Shown one piece after another: positions 40,223 to 47,625 of a stretch of DNA of 50,814 nucleotides; positions within the stretch are counted from its first letter, which is position 1; the number at the start of each line of letters is the position of its first letter. The position numbers were made by a program, and so were the translations under genes. The notes below the pieces were generated by a model, which was given only the letters and a program-made list of their open reading frames with translations, did not search any database and was not told the DNA's origin. The stretch is taken from contig JAGOJH010000008.1 in the NCBI GenBank assembly GCA_017995215.1, positions 1 through 50,814 on the forward strand, given 5' to 3'. This DNA comes from Thermoclostridium sp. (GTDB lineage: Bacteria > Bacillota > Clostridia > DSM-8532).

Positions 40223-40891
40223 ATGAGTAACATCAAAAAGTATGCCGCTGAGTTTATTGGTACGTTCGTTCTTGTTCTGATCGCTTGTGGGGTCGCTGCT
40301 GTGACCGGTTGCAATGGGGAGGCCAATGCATCATACATTTTAACAGCTCTGGCCTTTGGAGGAGTCATTGTTGCAATGGCTTATTCCATCGGTAATATTT
40401 CAGGCTGTCATATTAACCCTGCTGTTTCTATCGCTGTTTGGATGAATAAAGGAATGACAACAACAGACTTTATCGGATATGTCATCGCGCAGTTTCTCGG
40501 TGCTATCGCCGGGGCTGCAGTTTTAATGAGTCTTATCGGCACCGGGCTAGGGCTTGGCGCAAACGGCTTGTTTGATGCAAGTATTGGAAAGTCCCTGATT
40601 GTGGAAATTATTCTAACCTTCATTTTTGTTCTTGCTGTGCTTGGAGCGACCAGTAAAACAGAAAACAGTAAGGTCGCCGGTTTGGTCATAGGCGGTTCAC
40701 TCACACTCGTACACCTGTTTGGTATTTATTTCACCGGAACCAGTGTGAATCCAGCACGTTCATTCGGTCCTGCCCTAATGCTGGGCGGTGATGCTCTCGC
40801 CAATGTATGGGTGTTCATAATAGCTCCACTTGTTGGGGGCATTGCAGCAGCTATCGTGTGGAAACTGCTGAATAAATCCAAAAAGGCGTAA
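40223..40891 (+). CDS. MIP-family channel, aquaporin type
   Basis: 222 residues, six membrane helices and two half-helices with NPA boxes: GCHINPAVSIAVW (about 63-75) and SVNPARSFGPAL (about 175-186). The second box is followed by R-S-F-G-P-A-L, as in AqpZ-like water channels, whereas glycerol facilitators usually have NPARD and are longer (about 235-280). The size and the missing Asp therefore favour water or small neutral solutes over glycerol. AAGGAGGG precedes the ATG. It is followed 30 bases later by a GlsB-type gene and a shared terminator. Confidence 0.93.
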   Translation: MSNIKKYAAEFIGTFVLVLIACGVAAVTGCNGEANASYILTALAFGGVIVAMAYSIGNISGCHINPAVSIAVWMNKGMTTTDFIGYVIAQFLGAIAGAAVLMSLIGTGLGLGANGLFDASIGKSLIVEIILTFIFVLAVLGATSKTENSKVAGLVIGGSLTLVHLFGIYFTGTSVNPARSFGPALMLGGDALANVWVFIIAPLVGGIAAAIVWKLLNKSKKA

Positions 40892-40921
40892 GAAAATTAT
40901 TAGGAAAAGGAGATAAAGCAA

Positions 40922-41173
40922 ATGATTTGGACTATTATCATCACAATACTTATAGGGGCTCTCGTCGGTTGGTTGGCCGGAAAGCTCATGAATTACACGG
41001 GTAGTTTCTGGCGTAATTGTCTGTTGGGTATTGCCGGGTCCTTTGTTGGCGTGTTTCTTGCATCGCTCATTGGCATTTCAGCCAAGGCGCTCAGTCTGGG
41101 CGGCATCATCATTTCCGTTCTTGGTGCTTGCCTCGTGATTTGGATAGTACGTAAATTAAGCGACAAGAAATAG
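40922..41173 (+). CDS. GlsB/YeaQ/YmgE family membrane protein
   Basis: 83 residues with three hydrophobic helices rich in glycine: IWTIIITILIGALVGWLAGK, NCLLGIAGSFVGVFLASLIG, GGIIISVLGACLVIWIVRKL. This is the pattern of the transglycosylase-associated or stress-response small membrane proteins. The molecular function is unknown; several members are induced by envelope or osmotic stress. AAGGAG is nine bases before the ATG. Pairing with an aquaporin fits an osmotic-stress operon (inference). Confidence 0.88.
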   Translation: MIWTIIITILIGALVGWLAGKLMNYTGSFWRNCLLGIAGSFVGVFLASLIGISAKALSLGGIIISVLGACLVIWIVRKLSDKK

Positions 41174-41228
41174 AAGCAGGGACGGTGGGATTACACTTAG
41201 CCTTTCACTTGTTTTTGCACATGAAAAT

Positions 41229-41270
41229 AAGGCACACTGCTACAAATCTGGCAGAGTGCCTTGGTTTTTT
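41229..41270 (+). terminator. terminator of aquaporin-GlsB operon
   Basis: AAGGCAC-A-CTGC, 10-base loop, GCAG-A-GTGCCTT (12-bp stem, one A-A mismatch), then GGTTTTTT. Confidence 0.85.
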
Positions 41271-41324
41271 CGTGCTTATATCTGTCGGTAAATACGGGAC
41301 GACAATGGAAGTCCTGTGAGTATA

Positions 41325-41369
41325 AAAAAGCGCCATACATATCAAGAGAATGCGTGTATGACGCTTTTT
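41325..41369. terminator. bidirectional terminator
   Basis: AAAAAGCG-C-CATACA, 15-base loop, TGTATG-A-CGCTTTTT. It starts 9 bases past the stop of the leftward truncated gene and gives T tracts on both strands, so it serves that gene and backs up the operon terminator. Confidence 0.75.
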
Positions 41370-41377
41370 GTGAAAGC

Positions 41378-42298
41378 TTATTGCGAAACCTGGCCATTCC
41401 AGTCGAACTGAGTGCCATTTCCGAGCGTACCCTTCCCTACAAAGGATTGCCCACTGGCATCCATGGTGAACTCAAATTCGCCAGGCTCAGAGTTATAAAG
41501 AAAATCTCCCTTCAGTATACCTCCATCCATGGTACCAACGATATAATCGGATAGTGAAGACGTTATTTTTGTATTGTTATCCCATACCCACGAACCCAGA
41601 AGGTATCCGTTAACAAGTTCAAAAATCATCCTGCCATAATCAGTCTCCCAGCCCTTTCCAATCCAAGCCTCTGCCTGTGCCTGTGTTACGTTTCCCGGTG
41701 CAAGGGCTTCAGCGACCGAAATATTATCTTCCGTTGATTCAGTATCATCGGAGCCGTTTTCCAGTGTGATTGTTTCAGAATCCGGCGGCGGTTGTATAGC
41801 GGTATTATTAATACCGGTGACGTCATCTTCCAGAACAACCTGCTGGTTCGAGTGTAGGAGATTCCCTTCATTATCCTTATATTCAACCGTTTGCATATCC
41901 GCATTTAAAGTAACCCTCTGGCGGATGATGACCTCTTTGATGACAGGATCGGATGAGATCCAAACCTCCCCTGAACCGGAAAGAGTAATGCGGAATAAAA
42001 TGTCCAAATTATCCGTATATTCGTCGTCATATTCGCCGGAGAGAGTGTATTTTATGCAATCTACACCATTTACTTTTTCGTTACCGGAAGGCGTTAGAGT
42101 AAGTTTGCCATAATCAATGGGGAAGTATTGGTTGCTCAGTTCATATCGGAATTCAGGAGTGCGCTCGGTAAACCAGTTGCCCGGCAATGACTTTGTCCAT
42201 TTTTCATCATTCATCCGACCCCAGTAAATATCCCCGATGATCAATGATTCACTTGTTGTGGAAGCTGAAGGATAAGAGATAATACCCTTAATAGATAG
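41378..42298 (-). pseudogene. 5'-truncated exported protein
   Basis: Open frame of about 306 codons with no plausible start: the only start-like codon is TTG at 42244, without a Shine-Dalgarno. The frame runs further upstream (GIISYPSASTTSESL) to a TGA at 42299-42301. The product is acidic and strand-rich (YFPIDYGKLTLTPSGNEKVN, IKYTLSGEYDDEYTDNLDIL), has a Thr/Asp/Glu-rich linker, and ends in a small repeat-like module (TMDGGILKGDFLYNSEPGEF). It looks secreted, but no signal peptide remains. The 5' end with promoter and signal sequence is missing at a junction shared with the next gene. Family not recognised. Confidence 0.65.
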
Positions 42299-42827
42299 TC
42301 ATCAAGATAAATCTTTAGCAAAAATTTCGAAAAGAGATCTTGCTCCATTAACAAGAATAGAGAAATTAGAAAAAGAAAATTCAGACTTGAAAAAGCACAA
42401 TAAGAAATTGCAGAAGCAACTAGACGAATTAATTCTATCCAAACAGAAAAATACCTATAACCATATATCTGTTGCTTTTGATGATTATGAGAATACCCCT
42501 CCGAAAGCTCTTATAGAAATATTGGATAATTGTAGTATTGTTGTTATTGGCTTAAATGAACATGACAACGCATATCATTTTTTCTCAAAATTGCATAAAA
42601 ACCTAAAGATTATTGATGGATTCACAAAAAGCTATGATCCAAAATTGATAAAAAAGACCAAATTCGTTTTTAAAATTATTGGATTTATGTCTCATACTGT
42701 TGGATTTAGAGCAAAAAATGAACTCTGTGATAAGCCATACTGCGAATTACAAAATCACAAAAATACAAATTTATTAATGAATGCAATAGCTAATGTGCTT
42801 TGCCGATATTTCAATCTTAAAAAATAG
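42276..42827 (+). pseudogene. 5'-truncated coiled-coil protein resembling DUF2325
   Basis: Open frame of 183 codons with no ATG or GTG near its start; the first start-like codon is TTG 42387, without a Shine-Dalgarno. The N-part is a basic coiled coil (LTRIEKLEKENSDLKKHNKK, LQKQLDELILSKQKN). The C-part has alternating strands and helices (CSIVVIGLNEHDNAYHFFSK, FVFKIIGFMSHTVGFRAKNE) that resemble the small Rossmann-like DUF2325 domain, including the 'SH-x-x-G-x-R-A-K' helix. The base composition is clearly more AT-rich than the flanks, a sign of foreign origin. It lost its beginning at the same point as the gene on the other strand. Function unknown. Confidence 0.5.
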
Positions 42828-42846
42828 TTGCGCCCAAGTTAAGCAG

Positions 42847-42884
42847 TACTTCGCACAAGAGCTGTAACGATCTTGTGCGAAGTA
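42847..42884. repeat. perfect 14-bp inverted repeat (hairpin)
   Basis: TACTTCGCACAAGA, 10-base loop, TCTTGTGCGAAGTA. It is placed between the convergent DUF2325-like and GGCT-fusion genes. No T tract follows on either strand, so it is not a classic intrinsic terminator; a bidirectional hairpin terminator or a recombination site are alternatives. Confidence 0.6.
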
Positions 42885-42905
42885 AGAATTCTCAAAAGTT
42901 ATTAA

Positions 42906-44621
42906 TTAGCTTCCAATAACTGCATCAATAGACTCTCTTTTATCCGGAACTGTATAATATACTGACTCTGGAGCATTCCAGGCAATTCCTTCTCTGATGC
43001 TTCTTCCGTCTTGCCGAATAATCCCTGCAGCTTTCAGATCTTCTATAAGGGGTATAAGGTTTTGAAGACTGTTCCCGGCTCCTTCCGACATCCTGGCTAT
43101 TGATATACCATGTTCCTGAGCCCGGAGATATGATAATACCTTCTTATGCTCATTGGTTAAAAAACTGCGATAAAGATAAGCGTGCGCATCTGTAACAGAC
43201 ATATCTGGGTATGTAACGCAAAGACCTTTAACGATTATGTTAATATAAGCGTATGCCGGAACCACATCTTCTATATACCGGGTGGAATGTGTAAAGCTTT
43301 TAATGAGTATTCCCATGTCATGACCAAGTTCTAGCATTCTATCATAGCAGCCACCTTCATTCATCGCTATTTCAGAAAACTGCTCCTGGGTGATTAAATA
43401 CATTTTACAGTAAGATAATCCTTCTTTACTTGTATCGAGAAACGCAATGCCCCTATTATCCCATCTCCTACTCTGATTCGCAAAATAAATTGGATGGTTC
43501 AGGATAAGTTGTTTTTCAGCCCTGGGGGGAGTCTTGTCCCGGCAACCTCCACTGCTGCACAATCTACCGGTTTCATCCCCTAAAATGTACTTCATGAACC
43601 GTTCCCTGTCTAAATTGGAACCATAGCATGCATACCAGACAAAGTTTTTCATATAATCTGTAATTCCCTCAAACCATGGTTGGAAGCAAAAATCAATCTT
43701 CCTTTTCCCTGAAACTGATCGGTTATACACATAAGTAAAGGTCTCTTTTTCATTGTTTTCTTCGTCATGTACCATTACCTTCAATCGCCTATATAACGAA
43801 CCTTCACCCTCATAAACATCAATTGCATCTATCATTTCCTGTGTAACCGAATACAGTTCACCTTTCACTTTTTCATTTCCGTCTTCTACAATCCCTGGAT
43901 AGTAATCAAGATCATACAGTGCATACCCCGAGAGAACGAAATCCCCAAGAAAATCTGCTCTGCCAAGATAAGTGTTCCCTTTCCTGCTGCTGCGCATTAA
44001 AGAGCCATATACGAATAAATTGAAGGTTTCCTGTGTTTCCATCATCTTTAACAATCTCCTCATAGTATCCGCGCTTACGGAACAATACTTTGATTCACCA
44101 TGACTCAATATTTCTTGAATGTTCTCCTTGTTTTGAACGATCATCTGGTTAAATGCTTTGTGAGTATCAGGATACTGATTTATGAAACGCATCACACCGG
44201 CATGAAGCAGCAATTCCAATGCGTCCATTCTGAAATTGAAGGAATCAAAGCCGTGTCCTGTAAGCCTTCCCTGTTCCACAATATCCAGAGCTCGCACGAA
44301 TGTCTCCTGAAAGCCTTCAAGCTTGGTGCATTCTTTGGGATAATCAAGCTTGAACCGTATCATGGTTGCAGTAAACAATATCGTTGGATACTTCCAGTAA
44401 TAAACTTTTGCATCATACGGCATGTCCTCACTGAAGATTAACCTCCAGAAACCGTCGGAATCTTGTTTCGCGATCAGTTGCTTCATGAACTCGTTTACTT
44501 CGTTGAAGTACTCATCATCCCAAGTATGTCTGTAAAGTAAAGCTTTGCTGCCCTTCATAAGACTTTCGTATTCTGAGAAACTCTTGTCGTCTGGTGGTAA
44601 TTTAGTGAATAATTTCATCAT
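42906..44621 (-). CDS. tandem gamma-glutamylcyclotransferase-like fusion protein
   Basis: 571 residues in four parts. (1) About 1-195: helical, toroid-like (AKQDSDGFWRLIFSEDMPYD, YPTILFTATMIRFKLDYP). (2) About 198-310: GGCT/AIG2-like fold with LFVYGSLMR and the glutamate segment DVYEGEGSLYRRL. (3) About 326-475: a second GGCT-like domain with WYACYGSNLDRERFMKYILG, a Cys pair (CSSGGC), FANQSRRWDNRGIAFLD and YLITQEQFSEIAMNEGG. (4) About 480-565: winged helix (NEHKKVLSYLRAQEHGISIA, RMSEGAGNSLQNLIPLIEDL). GGCT folds release 5-oxoproline from gamma-glutamyl compounds or reverse gamma-glutamyl adducts; the substrate here is unknown. AGGGAGGG lies seven bases before the ATG. The gene lies 86 bases downstream of a WYL-like regulator, same strand. 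Confidence 0.75.
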   Translation of the reverse strand: MMKLFTKLPPDDKSFSEYESLMKGSKALLYRHTWDDEYFNEVNEFMKQLIAKQDSDGFWRLIFSEDMPYDAKVYYWKYPTILFTATMIRFKLDYPKECTKLEGFQETFVRALDIVEQGRLTGHGFDSFNFRMDALELLLHAGVMRFINQYPDTHKAFNQMIVQNKENIQEILSHGESKYCSVSADTMRRLLKMMETQETFNLFVYGSLMRSSRKGNTYLGRADFLGDFVLSGYALYDLDYYPGIVEDGNEKVKGELYSVTQEMIDAIDVYEGEGSLYRRLKVMVHDEENNEKETFTYVYNRSVSGKRKIDFCFQPWFEGITDYMKNFVWYACYGSNLDRERFMKYILGDETGRLCSSGGCRDKTPPRAEKQLILNHPIYFANQSRRWDNRGIAFLDTSKEGLSYCKMYLITQEQFSEIAMNEGGCYDRMLELGHDMGILIKSFTHSTRYIEDVVPAYAYINIIVKGLCVTYPDMSVTDAHAYLYRSFLTNEHKKVLSYLRAQEHGISIARMSEGAGNSLQNLIPLIEDLKAAGIIRQDGRSIREGIAWNAPESVYYTVPDKRESIDAVIGS

Positions 44622-44628
44622 GGTTTTT

Positions 44629-44666
44629 CCCTCCCTGTTTTAATATAAGCTTATTTTAACAGGGAG
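44629..44666 (-). promoter_or_regulatory. hairpin over the Shine-Dalgarno of the GGCT-fusion gene
   Basis: In the minus-strand mRNA CTCCCTGTT and AACAGGGAG pair perfectly (9 bp) around an 18-base loop containing ATAAGCTTAT. The 3' arm contains most of the Shine-Dalgarno AGGGAGGG (44629-44636) of the GGCT-fusion gene. Folding would hide the ribosome site, suggesting translational control, for instance coupling to passage of ribosomes or a factor that melts the stem (inference). Confidence 0.5.
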
Positions 44667-44707
44667 TAGATATTAAAGATGTGAGCTCAGCTCTCAACTT
44701 TTCCGAA

Positions 44708-45724
44708 TCATATGTATTCTAGTTTTATATCAACAACTTCATTGATGTTAAGCTTTCGTCTGTTGTCACGCTGGTTCGGTTTGTAGATAAAGGCTTCCTT
44801 TGTTTTTATATCATAATCGACATGAACATTCTGGATTGGCTCTGAATCCTTGTTTTTTAAGATTATCGTGCATAGAGCACCTGACTTCCAAGCATAACTT
44901 AAAGCATTATCAATGCTTTGAGTTGCAACTGTTTCTTCATCTCTGCTACCATTAAACAAATGAAAATTATTTTCCTCCGGAAAACATATACCTTGATCGA
45001 TGCCCTTCCTTCGGATAACCTCTCTGGCATATTCAGACAATTGGCAAAAGATGTTGTCAGCAATATAGGATAAGGTCTCACCCATAATAGTATTTTGTGA
45101 ACGTTCCAGTAGTTTTAGGCCCACAGTCATCTGATAAACTTCGGTCAGGTTCAACGGGAGAAATATTGGATGCACAGTAGATTGATATGTAATTTTTCTG
45201 TTCTCTTCCTGAATATTGCGTATTTTTACTTTCTGTCCAAGAATTTTTGTTCCGTATATCAAAGCATCCATGTCTTTTCGAAGCGGATTATTACTGATGC
45301 TGTAATGCTCCCTCAATTCTTCTCTGGTTTTTCCCTCCTGCAAAACCTTCAGCAGATCTACAAGCCGCTCATAAGGGTTTAGTGCCTCTCTTCTAAAAAC
45401 TGTATCCAAAACCAGAGGGATATCTCGAGCTTCTAAATACTTCGAAAAGTGCAGCAATCTCTTCTGGGTAGCATCCTTTGTGTTTGTAGTTGTACTCAGC
45501 AATTCCAACAATAAGTCCGCCAGCATTAATCTGAATCTTTCGTTTTCCTTAAGAGTTTCAATGTTCATGTTTAAAATGAGGTCTACATCTATTTTTTCAT
45601 CTTCTATTCTGCTTTTCACATTTTTAAGGTTTTGAATATCTGTTGTTAAAAGCTGAATGACTGCCTGCTTGTCATCGGATTTATAGTTTTCAAGATAATC
45701 ATTGATAAGATCTGATAATTTCAT
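44708..45724 (-). CDS. HTH/WYL-like transcriptional regulator
   Basis: About 338 residues from ATG 45724 (AAAGGAG nine bases upstream; the 29 upstream codons are unlikely). The N-part is helical (MKLSDLINDYLENYKSDDKQ). A DeoR/HTH_11-like motif follows (LKVLQEGKTREELREHYSIS, NNPLRKDMDALIYG), then a helical dimer-like block, then a C-terminal small beta domain (SIDNALSYAWKSGALCTIIL, YDIKTKEAFIYKPNQRDNRR). That layout matches WYL-type regulators, which bind nucleic acid or nucleotides and often control defence or stress genes. No WYL triad is visible, so it is a divergent member. It probably controls its own transcript and the GGCT fusion. Confidence 0.6.
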   Translation of the reverse strand: MKLSDLINDYLENYKSDDKQAVIQLLTTDIQNLKNVKSRIEDEKIDVDLILNMNIETLKENERFRLMLADLLLELLSTTTNTKDATQKRLLHFSKYLEARDIPLVLDTVFRREALNPYERLVDLLKVLQEGKTREELREHYSISNNPLRKDMDALIYGTKILGQKVKIRNIQEENRKITYQSTVHPIFLPLNLTEVYQMTVGLKLLERSQNTIMGETLSYIADNIFCQLSEYAREVIRRKGIDQGICFPEENNFHLFNGSRDEETVATQSIDNALSYAWKSGALCTIILKNKDSEPIQNVHVDYDIKTKEAFIYKPNQRDNRRKLNINEVVDIKLEYI

Positions 45725-45847
45725 GAGGAACAACTCCTTTCTATACCTAATCCATCTCATCTCGCAGTGCAGGAATGCCTTTGCAACTGTGTCTTGATCA
45801 AGGAACTTCAAACGCTTTACGATCTCTCTGGTAGGTAGCGGTCGGAC

Positions 45848-46006
45848 TCAGTCTTCTCTCCAGCGGAGCCTCTGTATTTTGTGAACTCTTTTGTTTCCTT
45901 CGCTGTTAATATATTTTCTCTTCCGGCTATCAATCACTGAAAACTGCCCGCCACAACACGGGCAAGATAACTGCTCCAGACTCCTAACGAAAAACGCCTG
46001 ATTCAC
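45848..46006 (-). pseudogene. DUF6431-like zinc-finger fragment (mobile-element associated)
   Basis: GTG-started frame of 52 codons reading MNQAFFVRSLEQLSCPCCGG, QFSVIDSRKRKYINSEGNKR, VHKIQRLRWRED, stop. The CPCC zinc knuckle followed by x-V-I-x-SRKRKYINSEG and a beta strand R-L-R matches the start of DUF6431 proteins, which accompany IS elements in Firmicutes. The frame stops where the second Cys pair and IHHELPD stretch should follow. It is a truncated remnant. Confidence 0.55.
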
Positions 46007-46020
46007 TCTTTTCAATCAGC

Positions 46021-46239
46021 TCATAATTTGATACAATAACCATACCGTGGATGGCGCTTCTGGTACCCTTGCTCTAACAATGGTACATCAAAATAGGAGC
46101 GTTTTCCTTTTTCTATGATATGGACATTATATCCATCAATCTTTGGACAGGCAATACCGTCAGCTTGGAGATGCGGACATTTTGCGGCGGCGAAAACAAT
46201 ATTGAATAGAACAAATATGAAAAGAGTTGAGCAAATTAT
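46021..46239 (-). pseudogene. start-less open frame, probable gene relic
   Basis: 72 codons between a TAA (46240-46242) and a TGA (46021-46023) with no start codon. It begins hydrophobic (CSTLFIFVLFNIVFAAAK) and ends in a protein-like stretch (CPHLQADGIACPKIDGYNVH, KRHPRYGYCIKL). It ends 14 bases before the DUF6431-like fragment. No family recognised; grouped with the neighbouring mobile-element debris. Confidence 0.3.
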
Positions 46240-46254
46240 TTAAGATGCAAGTTT

Positions 46255-46370
46255 AAAGGCCACAGCATCCATGCTGTTCGCGCTTCGCGGGACCATTCAA
46301 GGACCACTGAGAGCCAACGTTGTACGATATGATGCGCGGAAGACGCGCCTTCCATGGCGCGGATCATCAT
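46255..46370. repeat. GC-rich palindromic patch
   Basis: In an AT-rich setting this segment is GC-rich and foldable: ACAGCAT-2-ATGCTGT (46262-46277), a CGCG-rich stretch, and a compound hairpin 46329-46367 (ATGAT-x-CGCG outside, GGAAG/CTTCC inside). It looks like a dispersed palindromic repeat unit or the end of a lost mobile element. No second copy in this window. Confidence 0.45.
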
Positions 46371-46375
46371 AATTT

Positions 46376-46966
46376 TTGAAAGGATTGATAAAATATTTGA
46401 AAAGCAAACAGTTTTTTTGTTTAAGGAATGTAATTTTTTCATTTGCGCTTTTTATGCTTATGTATTTCTTAATAAAATACTCTCCTTTTGGATTATCAAA
46501 ACTTGTTGAGATAACAGGTGGACATAGTATTCTCGATATGGAGATGAAGGGATACTCTGTAGACAGGGCATATGAAGTTTTAGATGCACTTGGGGGTGAA
46601 GGAAGAGCTTTTGATATGAAATATATTATACCTCTTGATTTCCCCTTTCCTCTGTCATACGGATTATTTTACTTTGTTACTTTAACTCTAATATGGAAAA
46701 ACATAAGAAGTAAGACTGGAAGGCCATGGATTATTGGACTTATCGGTCTTTGCGCAACAATTTTTGATTGGTTGGAAAATATTATGATAATAAATCTGTT
46801 GCATAACTATCCACAACGAAATAATGAAGTTGTTAAAATCGCAAGTATATTTACGCAATTAAAAAGCCTTTTCATTAGTATTAGTATTCTTTTAATTGTT
46901 GTAGGCATATTAGTATTATTGTTTAAAAAGTTTAAACTAAAGATACAAACTAAGCAGATTGAATAG
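46376..46966 (+). CDS. multi-pass membrane protein of unknown function
   Basis: Up to 196 residues. Four to five hydrophobic helices: VIFSFALFMLMYFLIKYSPF, LSYGLFYFVTLTLIWKNI, PWIIGLIGLCATIFDWLENI, and SLFISISILLIVVGILVLLF. Between the first two is a polar loop GHSILDMEMKGYSVDRAYEV, DALGGEGR. The ILDM, LGGEGR and DWLEN elements look conserved rather than random, but I do not recognise the family. The start is unclear: TTG codons at 46376, 46385 and 46397 are possible; AAAGGA lies upstream of the last. AT-rich like the rest of the accessory segment. Confidence 0.6.
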   Translation: MKGLIKYLKSKQFFCLRNVIFSFALFMLMYFLIKYSPFGLSKLVEITGGHSILDMEMKGYSVDRAYEVLDALGGEGRAFDMKYIIPLDFPFPLSYGLFYFVTLTLIWKNIRSKTGRPWIIGLIGLCATIFDWLENIMIINLLHNYPQRNNEVVKIASIFTQLKSLFISISILLIVVGILVLLFKKFKLKIQTKQIE

Positions 46967-47057
46967 GGTCAGTGATGTGAATATTTTTTATCATAAAAAT
47001 TCCCATTCAATTCAGATTCAATTCTTCTTCATTTGTTATTCTCAAAAAGAGTAAGGA

Positions 47058-47090
47058 AAAGCCTTGAAAACATAGTGTTTTCAAGGCTTT
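47058..47090 (-). terminator. terminator of tRNA cluster
   Basis: Minus strand AAAGCCTTGAAAAC, 5-base loop, GTTTTCAAGGCTTT: perfect 14-bp stem, then TCCTTACTCTTTTTG. It lies 4 bases after the CCA end of tRNA-Lys. Confidence 0.85.
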
Positions 47091-47093
47091 CCT

Positions 47094-47169
47094 TGGTGAC
47101 CCACCGGAGATTCGAACTCCGGACACCTTGATTAAAAGTCAAGTGCTCTACCGCCTGAGCTAGTGGGTC
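47094..47169 (-). tRNA. tRNA-Lys (TTT)
   Basis: 76 bases including encoded CCA. Acceptor GACCCAC pairs with GTGGGTC; the D arm is GCTCAGGCGGTAGAGC; the anticodon stem-loop CTTGA-CTTTTAA-TCAAG gives anticodon TTT; the T arm CGGAG-TTCGAAT-CTCCG is complete. Last gene of the His-Gln-Lys cluster. Confidence 0.97.
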
Positions 47170-47175
47170 AAATTT

Positions 47176-47251
47176 TGGCTGGGATGGCAGGACTCGAACC
47201 TACGAATGCCAGAGTCAAAGTCTGGTGCCTTACCGACTTGGCTACATCCCA
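47176..47251 (-). tRNA. tRNA-Gln (TTG)
   Basis: 76 bases including encoded CCA. Acceptor TGGGATG pairs with CATCCCA; the anticodon stem-loop CCAGA-CTTTGAC-TCTGG gives TTG; T loop TTCGAGT. The U1-A72 start is typical of bacterial tRNA-Gln. Only six bases separate it from tRNA-Lys. Confidence 0.96.
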
Positions 47252-47333
47252 CCGTCAGTCGTTGTACAGTCAGTTATAGAAGTCGGAAACCGGAGAAACT
47301 CGCAGCCTCCGCCCTCTTTTTTTCTGACTATTA

Positions 47334-47410
<77 letters not shown>

Positions 47411-47472
47411 CAAAGCTTTAAATACAAGCCTTTCGGGGCTTTTTCGCATCCCCTGAAAAAAGACACAAATGT

Positions 47473-47501
47473 ATTTTATGATAGAACGCTATAATTGTCA
47501 A
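47473..47501 (-). promoter_or_regulatory. promoter of tRNA cluster
   Basis: Minus strand TTGACA (47496-47501), 17-base spacer, TAAAAT (47473-47478), 11 of 12 consensus positions. Start about 47466, some 55 bases before tRNA-His. Confidence 0.8.
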
Positions 47502-47625
47502 GTAAAATCTCTTCTTGTCTTATTCTTTTTCTTCATTCTTTTCTTTGGGGCTATTCTCCAGCCGGTAAAAAACGCGTAACACTTGTTTATCGTTTCCATC
47601 TCCGGTTCGTTTTATCACCTTGCTT

